Below the pieces are notes generated by a model. The model did no database searches. It was given only the letters and a program-made list of their open reading frames with translations, and had not been told where the DNA came from. A DNA stretch of 64,000 nt, from contig JAQAZG010000001.1 in NCBI GenBank assembly GCA_027864655.1, positions 62,001 to 126,000 on the forward strand, given 5' to 3'. Position 1 is the stretch's first letter. Each line of letters opens with the position of its first letter. Below, one piece after another: positions 32,801-39,399 of the stretch. Source of the DNA: Oleispirillum naphthae (GTDB taxonomy: Bacteria; Pseudomonadota; Alphaproteobacteria; Rhodospirillales; Rhodospirillaceae). Both the position numbers and the translations under genes were made by a program.

Positions 32801-32992
32801 CCGGATTCGGCATGGTCCTTCTTCATCGGCGGGTATCAACCGGCGCAGAAATGGCTGAAGGACCGCAAGGGACGGGCTCTGTCCTTCGACACCATCAAGC
32901 ACTATCAGCGCATCATCAAGGTTCTGTGCGAAACCCGGAGGATCATGGAAACGATCGCCATGACGTTGGGCGGGGACAAGGAAGATTCGTGA
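29867..32992 (+). CDS. Single-chain restriction-modification enzyme (type ISP-like, no helicase)
   Basis: A 1041-residue protein that joins a nuclease, an adenine methyltransferase and a specificity domain. Near the N terminus Asp58 (APDFIV), Glu72 and Lys74 (AEAKD) form a PD-(D/E)xK nuclease site. RGVWYTPEPVVNFIV starts the N6-adenine methyltransferase, with motif I DPATGTGTFL (Asp385) and motif IV NPPY (506-509). The C-terminal 400 residues resemble the type ISP recognition domain. Known type ISP enzymes such as LlaGI are about 1570 residues because they also carry a helicase motor; none is seen here, so it may cut like a type IIG enzyme. Start is GTG. The part from about 31400 to 32400 is poorer in GC than its surroundings, which suggests transfer. 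No separate partner gene is present. Confidence 0.85.
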   Translation: MTDVALVADFLSKVQAVHKTGVATEHSYRPALEALFNALEDGVVALNEPKRVKCGAPDFIVQRGGIVVGHAEAKDIGIDLRAMKDANEDQQQRYLKALPNLIYTNCLDWDFYRAGERVASVAIADRLMGIRPRPDEFPVLENLLREFVAQKPQTITSSRTLAEMMAGKAALIKDVLFKVLREDGGLLSDLGGQYEAFREHLIHDITPEDFADIYAETIAYGMFAARLHDVTLESFSRQEALELLPRTNPFLRSLFGYIAGAGLDDRIKWIIDDLADVFQAADVAGLMNDFGKLTGRNDPFLHFYESFLAAYNPAKRKARGVWYTPEPVVNFIVRAVDRVLRSEFGLEDGLADTSKVVIDWDTGQTDKKGKPLSIRKEVHRVQILDPATGTGTFLAEVVKQIAPRVKDVAEGMWSAYVERDLIPRLHGFEILMASYAMCHMKLELILKEMGYRPTAAPPRLSVYLTNSLEEGEPADQTLPFAQWLSNEVKQANAIKRDMPIMCVIGNPPYNKSSTNTGVWIKNKIRAYKEGLSEKKLNLDDDYIKFLRFAESLIEKNDSGIVAMITNNSFLDGVTHRQMRKHLRQTFDKIYILNLHGDIRSESSESGKDENVFDITQGVAIVVMSARKVQRDRLAEVLYGEISGERAHKYRGLEDSALGDGFSAIGAEAPLFLFKPRNADGKIAYDDGFPVNGLFLSYSSGIQTKRDGICVSEGKEALISVIEDFKRLDEAEIRSKFGLPPDGRDWSIRSAKEDVLNGNGNIVPFLYKPFDIRYLYYSGKTKGFVSYPRREIMSHIVGRSNISLIVNRQTVRDYFSFAGVSNVACNHGTFYLGNRGQDYCMPLYLYPSGQDLDKTRRVNFDPKIFEKIKRLAANPGRGAPDEVQVFDYVYGVLHCPAYREAYAEFLRRDFPRIPWPASPAEFWDVAEKGGQLRRLHLMEPQAVGPAPYPFRGEGDGMVGDVRFDDGKVRINKTQFFADVPDSAWSFFIGGYQPAQKWLKDRKGRALSFDTIKHYQRIIKVLCETRRIMETIAMTLGGDKEDS

Positions 32993-33020
32993 GGCGGTCG
33001 TCCGGGCGAGTCCGCAAAAA

Positions 33021-33046
33021 AAAGGGCCGCGGAAATCCGCGGCCTT
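33021..33046 (-). terminator. Terminator of the cyuA-like gene
   Basis: GGCCGCGG-AAA-TCCGCGGCC (33025-33044) reads on the minus strand as a stem followed by a run of T (seen as A at 33016-33023 on the plus strand). It lies about 30 bases after the minus-strand stop, and it can also stop the plus-strand restriction gene in part. Confidence 0.8.
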
Positions 33047-33074
33047 GGCGTTTCGGCGGGGCAGCGCCGGAACG

Positions 33075-34355
33075 CTAGTGTTCGATCATGCCGAGGACGA
33101 CCTCTTCGGTCCCGCGCATGCCGGGGTCGTTGAGGCGGCCGAGGTTGGCGAAGCTCGCGTCCACGCCCGCGCCGAGGATGCCGTCGCCGTCGGGCACGTG
33201 TACGCCCTCCACGGCGAGGGTGGCGAGGTCGATCGCCGCGCCGACCACGGTGGCCACCTTGTAGGCGCAGGAGGCCTTGGCGCCGTCGCAGAGCAGCCCG
33301 GCGAAGGTGCCGATCATCGACTGCATGGCGTGCTCCTGCGCCGCGAGGCCGCCGCCCAGCAGATAGGCGGCGGCGGCGGCGAGCCCGGTGGCGGGGGCCA
33401 CGGCGCAGCCGCAGAAGGCGGTGAGCTTGCCGGTGTGGGCCTTGATCGCCACGGTGATGATCGACGAGATGGCGAGCGCGCGGGCGAGTTCTGCGCGGCT
33501 GGCGCCGATCGACTGGGCGAAGCCGAGGACGCCGAGGAAGTTGGTGATGCCGTGGTTGCCGCTGCCGGTGATCGCCATCACGGGGACCGGCGCGCCGCTC
33601 ATGCGCGCTTCGCTGGCGGCGCCCGCAAGGGCTTGCGCAGCGGCGCGGGGGGAGGGGGAGGCCTGTGCGTGTTGGGAGAGCGCACGGCCGAGCGGCGCGC
33701 CGGAATCGAGGTCGGCTCGCGCGGCGGCGGCGGTGAGGTCCGCCGCTTCGATGAGGAACTCCAGGTCGGCGGCGGGAATGTGCGCCACCACGTCCAGCAG
33801 GTGGGCCACCGGCACGTCGCGCAGCATGGTGGCGGGGTCGGCCTCTTCCGGCGGCGCGTCGTCGCGCAGCAGCGTCTCGCCGTTCTTCGTCACCAGGGTG
33901 AAGCGGTCGTGCGCGCCGGTGATTTCGGCGAGCGCGGCGTCGCCGCCCGCTTCGGCCTCGGCGCGCAGGTAGAGGCCGTCGTCGCCGAGTTCGAAGGTGG
34001 CGTGCACCCGGCCCTCGCGCAGCAGGCCGGTGGCCTGGGCGATGGTGTCCTGGGTCACCGCGTCGAGCACGGCGAGCCCCGCCGCGGCCTTGCCGATCAC
34101 CGCGCCGAGCGCGGCGGCGGGGGCGATGCCGCGGAACGGCGTGCCCGGCACGCCGGCATGCGCCGCGTTCTTGTAGACGTTGGGGCTGACGGTGATCCGC
34201 AGTTTCTCCGGCACGCGGCCCAGCGCCTCGGCGGCGCGCGCCGCGACCAGGGCGGCGGCGCCGACCTCGGTGCAGCCGGTGGCGCGGCAGATTTCCTCTT
34301 TGAGAACCGCGATGACGGCCGCCTCGCCGATGTCCTGCCGTACGTCTCCACGCAT
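33075..34355 (-). CDS. cyuA: L-cysteine desulfidase family protein (CyuA/UPF0597)
   Basis: A 426-residue member of the L-cysteine desulfidase / L-serine dehydratase-like family (E. coli CyuA, formerly YhaM). The family enzyme breaks L-cysteine into pyruvate, ammonia and sulfide with a [4Fe-4S] cluster. Conserved Cys are present: EICRATGCTEVG (Cys23 and Cys28), LTAFCGCAVAPATG, and LLCDGAKASCAYK. GSGNHGITNFLGV is the other family hallmark. The ATG at 34355 has a good AAGGAG site nine bases before it. Upstream lie three copies of a TTGCGCATG word. It reads in the same direction as the TRAP operon but is 298 bases away. The DecR/CyuR-like regulator nearby supports a thiol-related role. True substrate unproven. 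Confidence 0.85.
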   Translation of the reverse strand: MRGDVRQDIGEAAVIAVLKEEICRATGCTEVGAAALVAARAAEALGRVPEKLRITVSPNVYKNAAHAGVPGTPFRGIAPAAALGAVIGKAAAGLAVLDAVTQDTIAQATGLLREGRVHATFELGDDGLYLRAEAEAGGDAALAEITGAHDRFTLVTKNGETLLRDDAPPEEADPATMLRDVPVAHLLDVVAHIPAADLEFLIEAADLTAAAARADLDSGAPLGRALSQHAQASPSPRAAAQALAGAASEARMSGAPVPVMAITGSGNHGITNFLGVLGFAQSIGASRAELARALAISSIITVAIKAHTGKLTAFCGCAVAPATGLAAAAAYLLGGGLAAQEHAMQSMIGTFAGLLCDGAKASCAYKVATVVGAAIDLATLAVEGVHVPDGDGILGAGVDASFANLGRLNDPGMRGTEEVVLGMIEH

Positions 34356-34399
34356 CACGCGAATCTCCTTTACCATTCGTCCCCGCCGCGGCGGCTGGG

Positions 34400-34417
34400 C
34401 ATGCGCAACATGCGCAA
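34400..34417. promoter_or_regulatory. Tandem direct repeat in the cyuA upstream region
   Basis: Two perfect, adjacent copies of CATGCGCAA lie 45 to 62 bases before the cyuA start. The reverse complement of the same word forms one arm of the palindrome at 34485-34505. The repetition suggests an operator for a regulator, perhaps the DecR/CyuR-like protein at 38742 (inference). Confidence 0.5.
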
Positions 34418-34484
34418 GCGCCGCCGTGCGAGATTTTCGACTGAGGAGAAGCTACCACCGGGGGGCTAAAATATGTTTGCAAAG

Positions 34485-34505
34485 TATTGCGCATGAAACG
34501 CAATA
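34485..34505. promoter_or_regulatory. 21-base palindrome upstream of cyuA
   Basis: TATTGCG-CATGAAA-CGCAATA has perfect 7-base arms around a 7-base centre, about 130 bases before the cyuA start, in an AT-rich patch (34470-34580). Arm and centre contain TTGCGCATG, the inverse of the tandem repeat at 34400-34417. Confidence 0.55.
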
Positions 34506-34605
34506 ACTAGAATAATTTACTCATATATCTGGGAAAATAAGGAGATGATTTTTCTATAATATCTCTATGGAAAAAATTATCCCACAAGGCGTGGCGACGC
34601 GGCAT

Positions 34606-34632
34606 CCCCGGCGTCCGCGTGGGACGCCGGGG
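34606..34632 (-). terminator. Hairpin after dctM
   Basis: CCCCGGCGTCC and GGGACGCCGGGG form a strong stem about 22 bases after the dctM stop on the minus strand. No T-run follows, so it may protect the message rather than end it. Confidence 0.5.
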
Positions 34633-34653
34633 GCCACGGCGAGGCGTGGGGCG

Positions 34654-35952
34654 TCAGCCCCCCGCGAAGGCCTCCGGCATCACCAGCTTGGGCAGGAACA
34701 GCATGAGGTCGGGGAACAGCGACCCCAGCACGATCATGCCGATGGTGATGCAAAGGATGGGGATCACCGCGACGAAGGCGCGCGTCGCGGAGATCTCGGC
34801 GATCTGGCAGCCGATCAGCAGGCAGATGCCGTAGGGCGGCGTCACCAGGCCGGTGGTCAGCGACAGCACCACGATCAGGCCCATGTGCACGTCGTTGATG
34901 TGCGCCACGTCGCCGAGCGCCTGGATGATCGGCAGGAAGATGATCACCGCGGTCACCGGGCTCAGCACCGTGCCGACGATGATCAGGAAGCCCGAGATCA
35001 TCATCATGATGCCGAACGAGGAGTGGGTGATCGACAGGATGAAGGTGGCGATGTCGTTGGCGATGTTGAGGTAGGCGATCAGCCAGCCCATGATCCCGGC
35101 GGTGGCGACGCAGAACATCGGCAGGGAATAGTCCACCACGGCGCGGCCGAGCACGTAGGGCAGGTCGCGGATCGACAGCTCGCGGTAGACGAAGAGGGCG
35201 AGGATGAGGCCCAGCACCACGGCCACGGCGGCGGCCTCGGTGGCGGTGAACACGCCGCTCATGATGCCGCCGAGGATGATCGCGGGCAGCAACAGCGGCG
35301 GGATGGCGTTGTAGACCGCCTTGGCCACCTCGGAAACCGGCTGGCGCGGCGTCGGCTCCATGCCGTTCTTCACCGCGACGTAGTAGGTGTAGGCCATCTG
35401 GCCGACGCCGATGAGGATGCCCGGCACCAGCCCGCCGATGAACAGCGCGCCGATCGAGACGTTGCCGAAGGCGCCGTAGAGCACCATCAGGATGCTCGGC
35501 GGGATGACCATGCCCAGCGTCGAGGAGCAGGCGGTGATCGCCACGGTGTAGGGAAGGTCGTAACCCGCCTTCTTCATCGCGGGAATGAGCACCGAGCCGA
35601 TGGAGGCGGTGTCCGCCGCGCCGGAGCCGGAAATGCAGCCGAACATCATGCTGGCGAGCACGTTGACGTGGCCCAGGCCGCCGCGGATCGGGCCGACGAG
35701 GGTGTCGGCCACCTTGAGCAGGCGGTCGGTGATGCCGCCGTCGTTCATCAGCTTGCCGAGAAAGAGGAAGAACGGCACGGCGAGCAGCGAGAACGAGTTG
35801 ATGCCGGAGAACATCTGGTTGGCCACCGTCACCGGCGACAGGCCGAGGGTGAGGATGGTGACGAGGGATGAGGCGGCGAGCGCGAACGCGATCGGCACCC
35901 GCAACAGGATGAGGAGCAGGAAGCCGCCGATGAGAAGAATGGTGTCGCCCAT
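34654..35952 (-). CDS. dctM: TRAP transporter large membrane subunit DctM
   Basis: A 432-residue inner-membrane protein with about 12 hydrophobic segments, the ion-coupled permease of a tripartite ATP-independent periplasmic transporter. Family signatures include LLLILLRVPIAFALAAS at the start, LFLGKLMNDGGITDRL, FGCISGSGAADTASIGSVLIPAMKKAGYD (read in parts) and TTGLVTPPYGICLLIGC near the end. It is the third gene of dctP-dctQ-dctM and starts three bases after the dctQ stop. Confidence 0.95.
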   Translation of the reverse strand: MGDTILLIGGFLLLILLRVPIAFALAASSLVTILTLGLSPVTVANQMFSGINSFSLLAVPFFLFLGKLMNDGGITDRLLKVADTLVGPIRGGLGHVNVLASMMFGCISGSGAADTASIGSVLIPAMKKAGYDLPYTVAITACSSTLGMVIPPSILMVLYGAFGNVSIGALFIGGLVPGILIGVGQMAYTYYVAVKNGMEPTPRQPVSEVAKAVYNAIPPLLLPAIILGGIMSGVFTATEAAAVAVVLGLILALFVYRELSIRDLPYVLGRAVVDYSLPMFCVATAGIMGWLIAYLNIANDIATFILSITHSSFGIMMMISGFLIIVGTVLSPVTAVIIFLPIIQALGDVAHINDVHMGLIVVLSLTTGLVTPPYGICLLIGCQIAEISATRAFVAVIPILCITIGMIVLGSLFPDLMLFLPKLVMPEAFAGG

Positions 35953-35955
35953 GGT

Positions 35956-36441
35956 TCAGGCCTCCGCCGGGGTCTGCTGCAACGACCGCAGGTCGTCGAT
36001 GAGGTTTTCGATCCAGAAGGAGAGCATCGCCGCGGCGGCGATCGGCATGGAGACGTAGGTATAGGCCCACGGCACCTCCAGCGCCTCGGATTCGTTGAAC
36101 ATGCTCATGTCGGTGTATTGCCAGCCGTAGACCAGCATCACCAGGATGACGGCCAGCGTCACCGTATGCGCGACGAACTTGAGCGCGATATTGATGCGCA
36201 CGAAGCGCGGCGGGAAGATCTCGATATCGTAGTGCACGCGCCGCCGCACCGCGACGGCGGAGCCCAGCATGATCGTCCAGAGGAAGAGCATGCGGGCGAT
36301 CTCGTCCAGCCAGGTAATCGGGATTTGCAGATAATTGCGGGCGACGACCTGGGTGAAGATGGCGACGATGTAGAGGGAGAACATCGGCCATGCAACCAGG
36401 ATGAGGGCGCGCTCGACAAGGGAATTGACGGTCTTTAACAC
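35956..36441 (-). CDS. dctQ: TRAP transporter small membrane subunit DctQ
   Basis: A 161-residue protein with four membrane segments. TQVVARNYLQIPITWLDEIARMLFLWTIMLGSAVAVRRRVHYDI (read in parts) is the DctQ signature. The GTG at 36441 is chosen because GGAGGG lies five bases before it, in the gap after dctP; a longer in-frame extension upstream is rich in Pro and Arg and is not family-like. It is co-transcribed with dctP and dctM. Confidence 0.88.
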   Translation of the reverse strand: MLKTVNSLVERALILVAWPMFSLYIVAIFTQVVARNYLQIPITWLDEIARMLFLWTIMLGSAVAVRRRVHYDIEIFPPRFVRINIALKFVAHTVTLAVILVMLVYGWQYTDMSMFNESEALEVPWAYTYVSMPIAAAAMLSFWIENLIDDLRSLQQTPAEA

Positions 36442-36529
36442 CAAACCCTCCGCTCGGATCGATCGTGTTGTGAGGTCTCTCTGAGACAGCGGCGGCGGGG
36501 GACGCAACCCCCGCCGCCGGAAGCGGGTC

Positions 36530-37528
36530 TTACTTCGTCATGTCGCGGATCATCTTCAGCATGTCCTCGGCGCCGGCTTCCTTGGCGAAGCGCTCATGCA
36601 GCGGGACGATCTTGTCCATGAAGGCCTTCTTGTCCACCGCGGTGACCTTGGCGCCCTTGGACTCGAGCTGCTTGATGAACTGGGCGTCGTATTCCTCGCC
36701 CTTGTCGGTGATCACCTTGCCGGCATCGGCCGCGACCTCGCGGAGAATCTTGGCATAGGCGGGCGGCAGCTTCTTCAGCGTCGCCGAGCCGACCGAGATG
36801 TGGGAGGTCATGATCTGGTGCTCGGTCTTGCTGTGGTAGGGCGCGACTTCATAGAGCTTGGCGCCGTAGTACGAGCTGACGGTGCTCTCGAAGGCGTTGA
36901 CCACGCCGGTCTGGGTGGCGGAGTAGACTTCGGTCCACGGCAGCGAGGTGGGCACCGCGCCGAGGGTGGCCCACATCACCGAGGCCATCTTGGCGCCGGG
37001 GACGCGCATCTTCATGCCGTCGAGGTCGGCGGGCGTCTTCACCGGGCGCAGCGAGTTGCTGAAGTTGCGGGTGCCGCCGCTGCACAGGGAGAGAAGCTCG
37101 AAGCCGACGCCCTTTTTCGCCACCTTCTCCTGGATGTGCTTGACCACCGGGCTGGTCGGCGCGGTGACCTTGCGGAAGGCGTCGAGGTCCTTGAACAGGT
37201 AGTCGATGCTGAACACCTGGAAGTCCTTGACGAAGGCGGTGGCGTTGGTGGTGCCGCCGATGATCAGGTCGATGCTGCCCAGGCGCATCTGGTCGATCGC
37301 GGTCTTGTCGTCGCCGAGCGAGCCGCTGTCGTAGACCTTGATGGTGACCTCGCCGTTGGTGCGCTTGGCCATTTCCTTGGACATGAACTCCGCGCCCGTG
37401 ATCCACGGATGCGGCGCCTTGACCACGGTGGCGAGCTTCAGCTCGTATTTGGCCGCGAACGCGGGTCCGGCGAACCCCACGGCGGCGGCGACCAGTCCCA
37501 TACCCAACGCGCTCAAGTAGTTCTTCAT
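36530..37528 (-). CDS. dctP: TRAP transporter substrate-binding protein DctP
   Basis: A 332-residue periplasmic binding protein of the DctP family. The signal peptide ends at about residue 25 (GPAFAA). APHPWITGAEFMSKEMAKRT, GSLGDDKTAIDQMRLGSIDLI, GMKMRVPGAKMASVMWATLGAVPTSLPWTEVYSATQTGVV and NAFESTV are family hallmarks (read in parts). The Arg of KMRVPG normally clamps a carboxylate group, so the ligand is likely an organic acid or amino-acid-like compound. GAGGAG precedes the ATG. It follows the URO-D-like gene by 50 bases. Confidence 0.94.
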   Translation of the reverse strand: MKNYLSALGMGLVAAAVGFAGPAFAAKYELKLATVVKAPHPWITGAEFMSKEMAKRTNGEVTIKVYDSGSLGDDKTAIDQMRLGSIDLIIGGTTNATAFVKDFQVFSIDYLFKDLDAFRKVTAPTSPVVKHIQEKVAKKGVGFELLSLCSGGTRNFSNSLRPVKTPADLDGMKMRVPGAKMASVMWATLGAVPTSLPWTEVYSATQTGVVNAFESTVSSYYGAKLYEVAPYHSKTEHQIMTSHISVGSATLKKLPPAYAKILREVAADAGKVITDKGEEYDAQFIKQLESKGAKVTAVDKKAFMDKIVPLHERFAKEAGAEDMLKMIRDMTK

Positions 37529-37578
37529 GGTGTGCTCCTCTGGCTTGGAGGGGGTCTCTCGATGAATGGCGTATTCGG

Positions 37579-38532
37579 TCAAACGGTAACCGGACCGGCC
37601 TCGTCCGCGGTCCGACGGATGCAATCGATCAGATGACAGGGAACTTGCGAGGCGATGGTACAACCCGGTGCGAGGATCATCCGGCGCCCGCCGGTCTGGG
37701 CGATGGCGTCCTTGATCTCCGCGCGCAGGGCGGGCAGGGAGCGGCCGATCACCTTGGTGTGGTCGAAGCCGCCCATCAGGCACTTTCCGGGGAAGAATTC
37801 GCGCGCCGCGGCGAGCGAGGGGTTGGTTTCGTGGCGGTCGGCCCAGGAAAGAACCTCGAAGGGGTAGTCCTTGATGCGGTCGAAGTCGAGGTGCCACTGG
37901 CAGGCGTGCAGCACGCGCACCATGCCCTTCATCTCCTCGAGAATGGCGATGTCGTAGGGCTTGTGGAACTCGTTGAAGATGGCCTCGTCGATGCCGATGC
38001 CGTGCGGCGGGCGGATCGCGCCGTGGATCGAATAGAGCACGCTGTCCACGCCGATCTTCTTGAGTTCGCGGATGTAGAGGATGAGGCTTTCGGTCAGCGC
38101 CTCGAGCATCGGCTTCGATTCGCGGGGGTTGTCGTAGATCATCTGCGTGGTGTCGAGGCCGGTTTTGCGGGTGATCTGCTGCACCGGGTCGAAGGAGGTG
38201 TCCATCAGCGGCCAGTCGGCGCCGAGGTCGGCGCGCAGCACGCGGTGCAGGCGGAACTGCTGCTGGAAGGAATCGTCCGCCATGTCGGCGACGCCGATCT
38301 TCGCCATGTCGCGCGGGGACTCGAAGGTTTCCATGCCGGCGGGCAGGGGCCAGCGGTAGTCGCTGATCACCTTGGCCACGTCGAGGTCGAACTCCCGGAA
38401 GAAGCGGGCGTGCAGCCGGGCCGATTCGGCCCCGTCGAGGGAGCTGGTGACGAAATGCAGCCACATGATGAAGGGGATGCGGTCTACGGAGCGGCCTTCG
38501 ACGGCGGCATGGAAGCGGTCCATTCTGTTCAT
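37579..38532 (-). CDS. URO-D superfamily protein with HxC...C zinc triad (MtaA/CmuA-like)
   Basis: A 317-residue protein of the uroporphyrinogen decarboxylase superfamily (DRIPFIMWLHF near the N terminus). It is not a heme enzyme by context. His209 and Cys211 in VLHACQW and Cys291 in LAPGCTIAS form an HxC-x79-C pattern. In MtaA and related coenzyme M methyltransferases the same pattern (HxC, then Cys about 76 residues later) binds zinc, which activates a thiol. This suggests transfer of a methyl or other group to or from a thiol. It is the first gene of the TRAP operon and diverges from a DecR/CyuR-like regulator. No corrinoid protein gene is in the window. Start ATG at 38532; 38523 is also possible. 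Confidence 0.78.
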   Translation of the reverse strand: MNRMDRFHAAVEGRSVDRIPFIMWLHFVTSSLDGAESARLHARFFREFDLDVAKVISDYRWPLPAGMETFESPRDMAKIGVADMADDSFQQQFRLHRVLRADLGADWPLMDTSFDPVQQITRKTGLDTTQMIYDNPRESKPMLEALTESLILYIRELKKIGVDSVLYSIHGAIRPPHGIGIDEAIFNEFHKPYDIAILEEMKGMVRVLHACQWHLDFDRIKDYPFEVLSWADRHETNPSLAAAREFFPGKCLMGGFDHTKVIGRSLPALRAEIKDAIAQTGGRRMILAPGCTIASQVPCHLIDCIRRTADEAGPVTV

Positions 38533-38741
38533 GGCGTCAGGGTCCTGCTGGCGGTGCGGGGGCACCGTGGGTTGGAGGTGCGTCGGCCCGAAGCGGTACG
38601 TGCTCATGCTTTGGGCTGGTTTTTTTCAATGCCGCAAATTGTAGCACGGCGGTTTGAAAAAGCTTGCTAAGTGCGTGGGCGATGTTCCAGAATTAGAGAA
38701 AAAGATGCCCATACACACATATCTTGTGGTAGATTATCCCA
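38533..38741. promoter_or_regulatory. Divergent promoter region between the URO-D/TRAP operon and its regulator
   Basis: A 209-base gap, AT-rich for this genome between 38610 and 38740. It must serve both directions. It contains CAATGCCGCAAATTG (38628-38642), whose ATGCCGCAA differs from the cyuA operator word by one inserted base. I see no clear -35/-10 pair. Confidence 0.4.
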
Positions 38742-39203
38742 ATGGACGCTCTGGACAAGAAAATTCTTTCCCTGCTGCAGCAGAACGCCACGCTCCCGGT
38801 CGCGGAAATCGGCGAGCGCATCGGTCTGTCCTCCACGCCGTGCTGGCGCCGCATCCAGAAACTCGAAGCCGACGGCGTGATCCGCCGCCGCGTCGCCCTG
38901 CTGGACCCGGCGAAGATGAACGTGGGGGTCACCGTGTTCATCGCCGTGCGCACCAACCATCACTCCCGCGAATGGCTTCAGAAATTCCAAGTCGCGGTGC
39001 AGGACATCCCGGAGATCGTCGAATTCTACCGCATGAGCGGCGACATCGACTATCTTCTGCGCGCCGTGGTGCCCGACATCGCGGCCTACGATTCGGTCTA
39101 CAAGCGCCTCATCGAGCGCATCGAACTGTCCGACGTGACCTCGATGTTCGCCATGGAGACGATCAAGTCCACCACCGAACTGCCGGTGAGCTACGCCCCC
39201 TGA
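38742..39203 (+). CDS. cyuR: Lrp/AsnC-family regulator, DecR/CyuR-like
   Basis: A 153-residue transcription factor with an N-terminal helix-turn-helix (LSLLQQNATLPVAEIGERIG, SSTPCWRRIQKLEADGVI) and a C-terminal ligand-binding domain. Many features match E. coli DecR/CyuR (YbaO), the cysteine-responsive activator of the cysteine desulfidase operon: TPCW in the HTH, VALLDP, NHHSREW, and the C-terminal SDVTSMFAMETIKSTTELP. It diverges from the URO-D/TRAP operon and lies about 4.4 kb from the cyuA-like gene, so it probably controls one or both in response to a thiol amino acid. The gene name is given by likeness, not proof. Confidence 0.85.
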   Translation: MDALDKKILSLLQQNATLPVAEIGERIGLSSTPCWRRIQKLEADGVIRRRVALLDPAKMNVGVTVFIAVRTNHHSREWLQKFQVAVQDIPEIVEFYRMSGDIDYLLRAVVPDIAAYDSVYKRLIERIELSDVTSMFAMETIKSTTELPVSYAP

Positions 39204-39272
39204 CCCCGAAAAGCAGGGGAGGCGCTGGGCGTAGGGTCTAACAACAATTGATGAATGTCAATTACTATAAAT

Positions 39273-39289
39273 AACACAGAAATTGTGTT
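39273..39289. promoter_or_regulatory. Inverted repeat upstream of gyrA
   Basis: AACACA-GAAAT-TGTGTT lies in an AT-rich patch (39240-39295), about 110 bases before the gyrA start and just after the regulator gene. It may be part of the gyrA promoter or an operator. Confidence 0.35.
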
Positions 39290-39399
39290 GTAATGGCGCC
39301 CGCCACAGCCTGGGATGATTGAGTCCCGGCGGTGAGGATGCTAGACTGCAACGCTTTTCCGCCACGGGAAGGCTTGGTTTTCATGAAAGTGTGTGTGCC

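Noticed and set aside
34560-34660. GC-rich stretch before dctM as a fourth copy of the dispersed repeat
   Set aside because: It has a strong hairpin but lacks the TTATGGGG core and the GGAGGG hairpin of the family.
37579-38532. Annotation as uroporphyrinogen decarboxylase (hemE)
   Set aside because: It shares the fold, but it has the HxC...C zinc triad of methyltransferases and lies in a transport operon, so a heme role is unlikely.
39319-39399. Upstream TTG start for gyrA at 39319
   Set aside because: The added residues are not like GyrA and the region is the likely leader.
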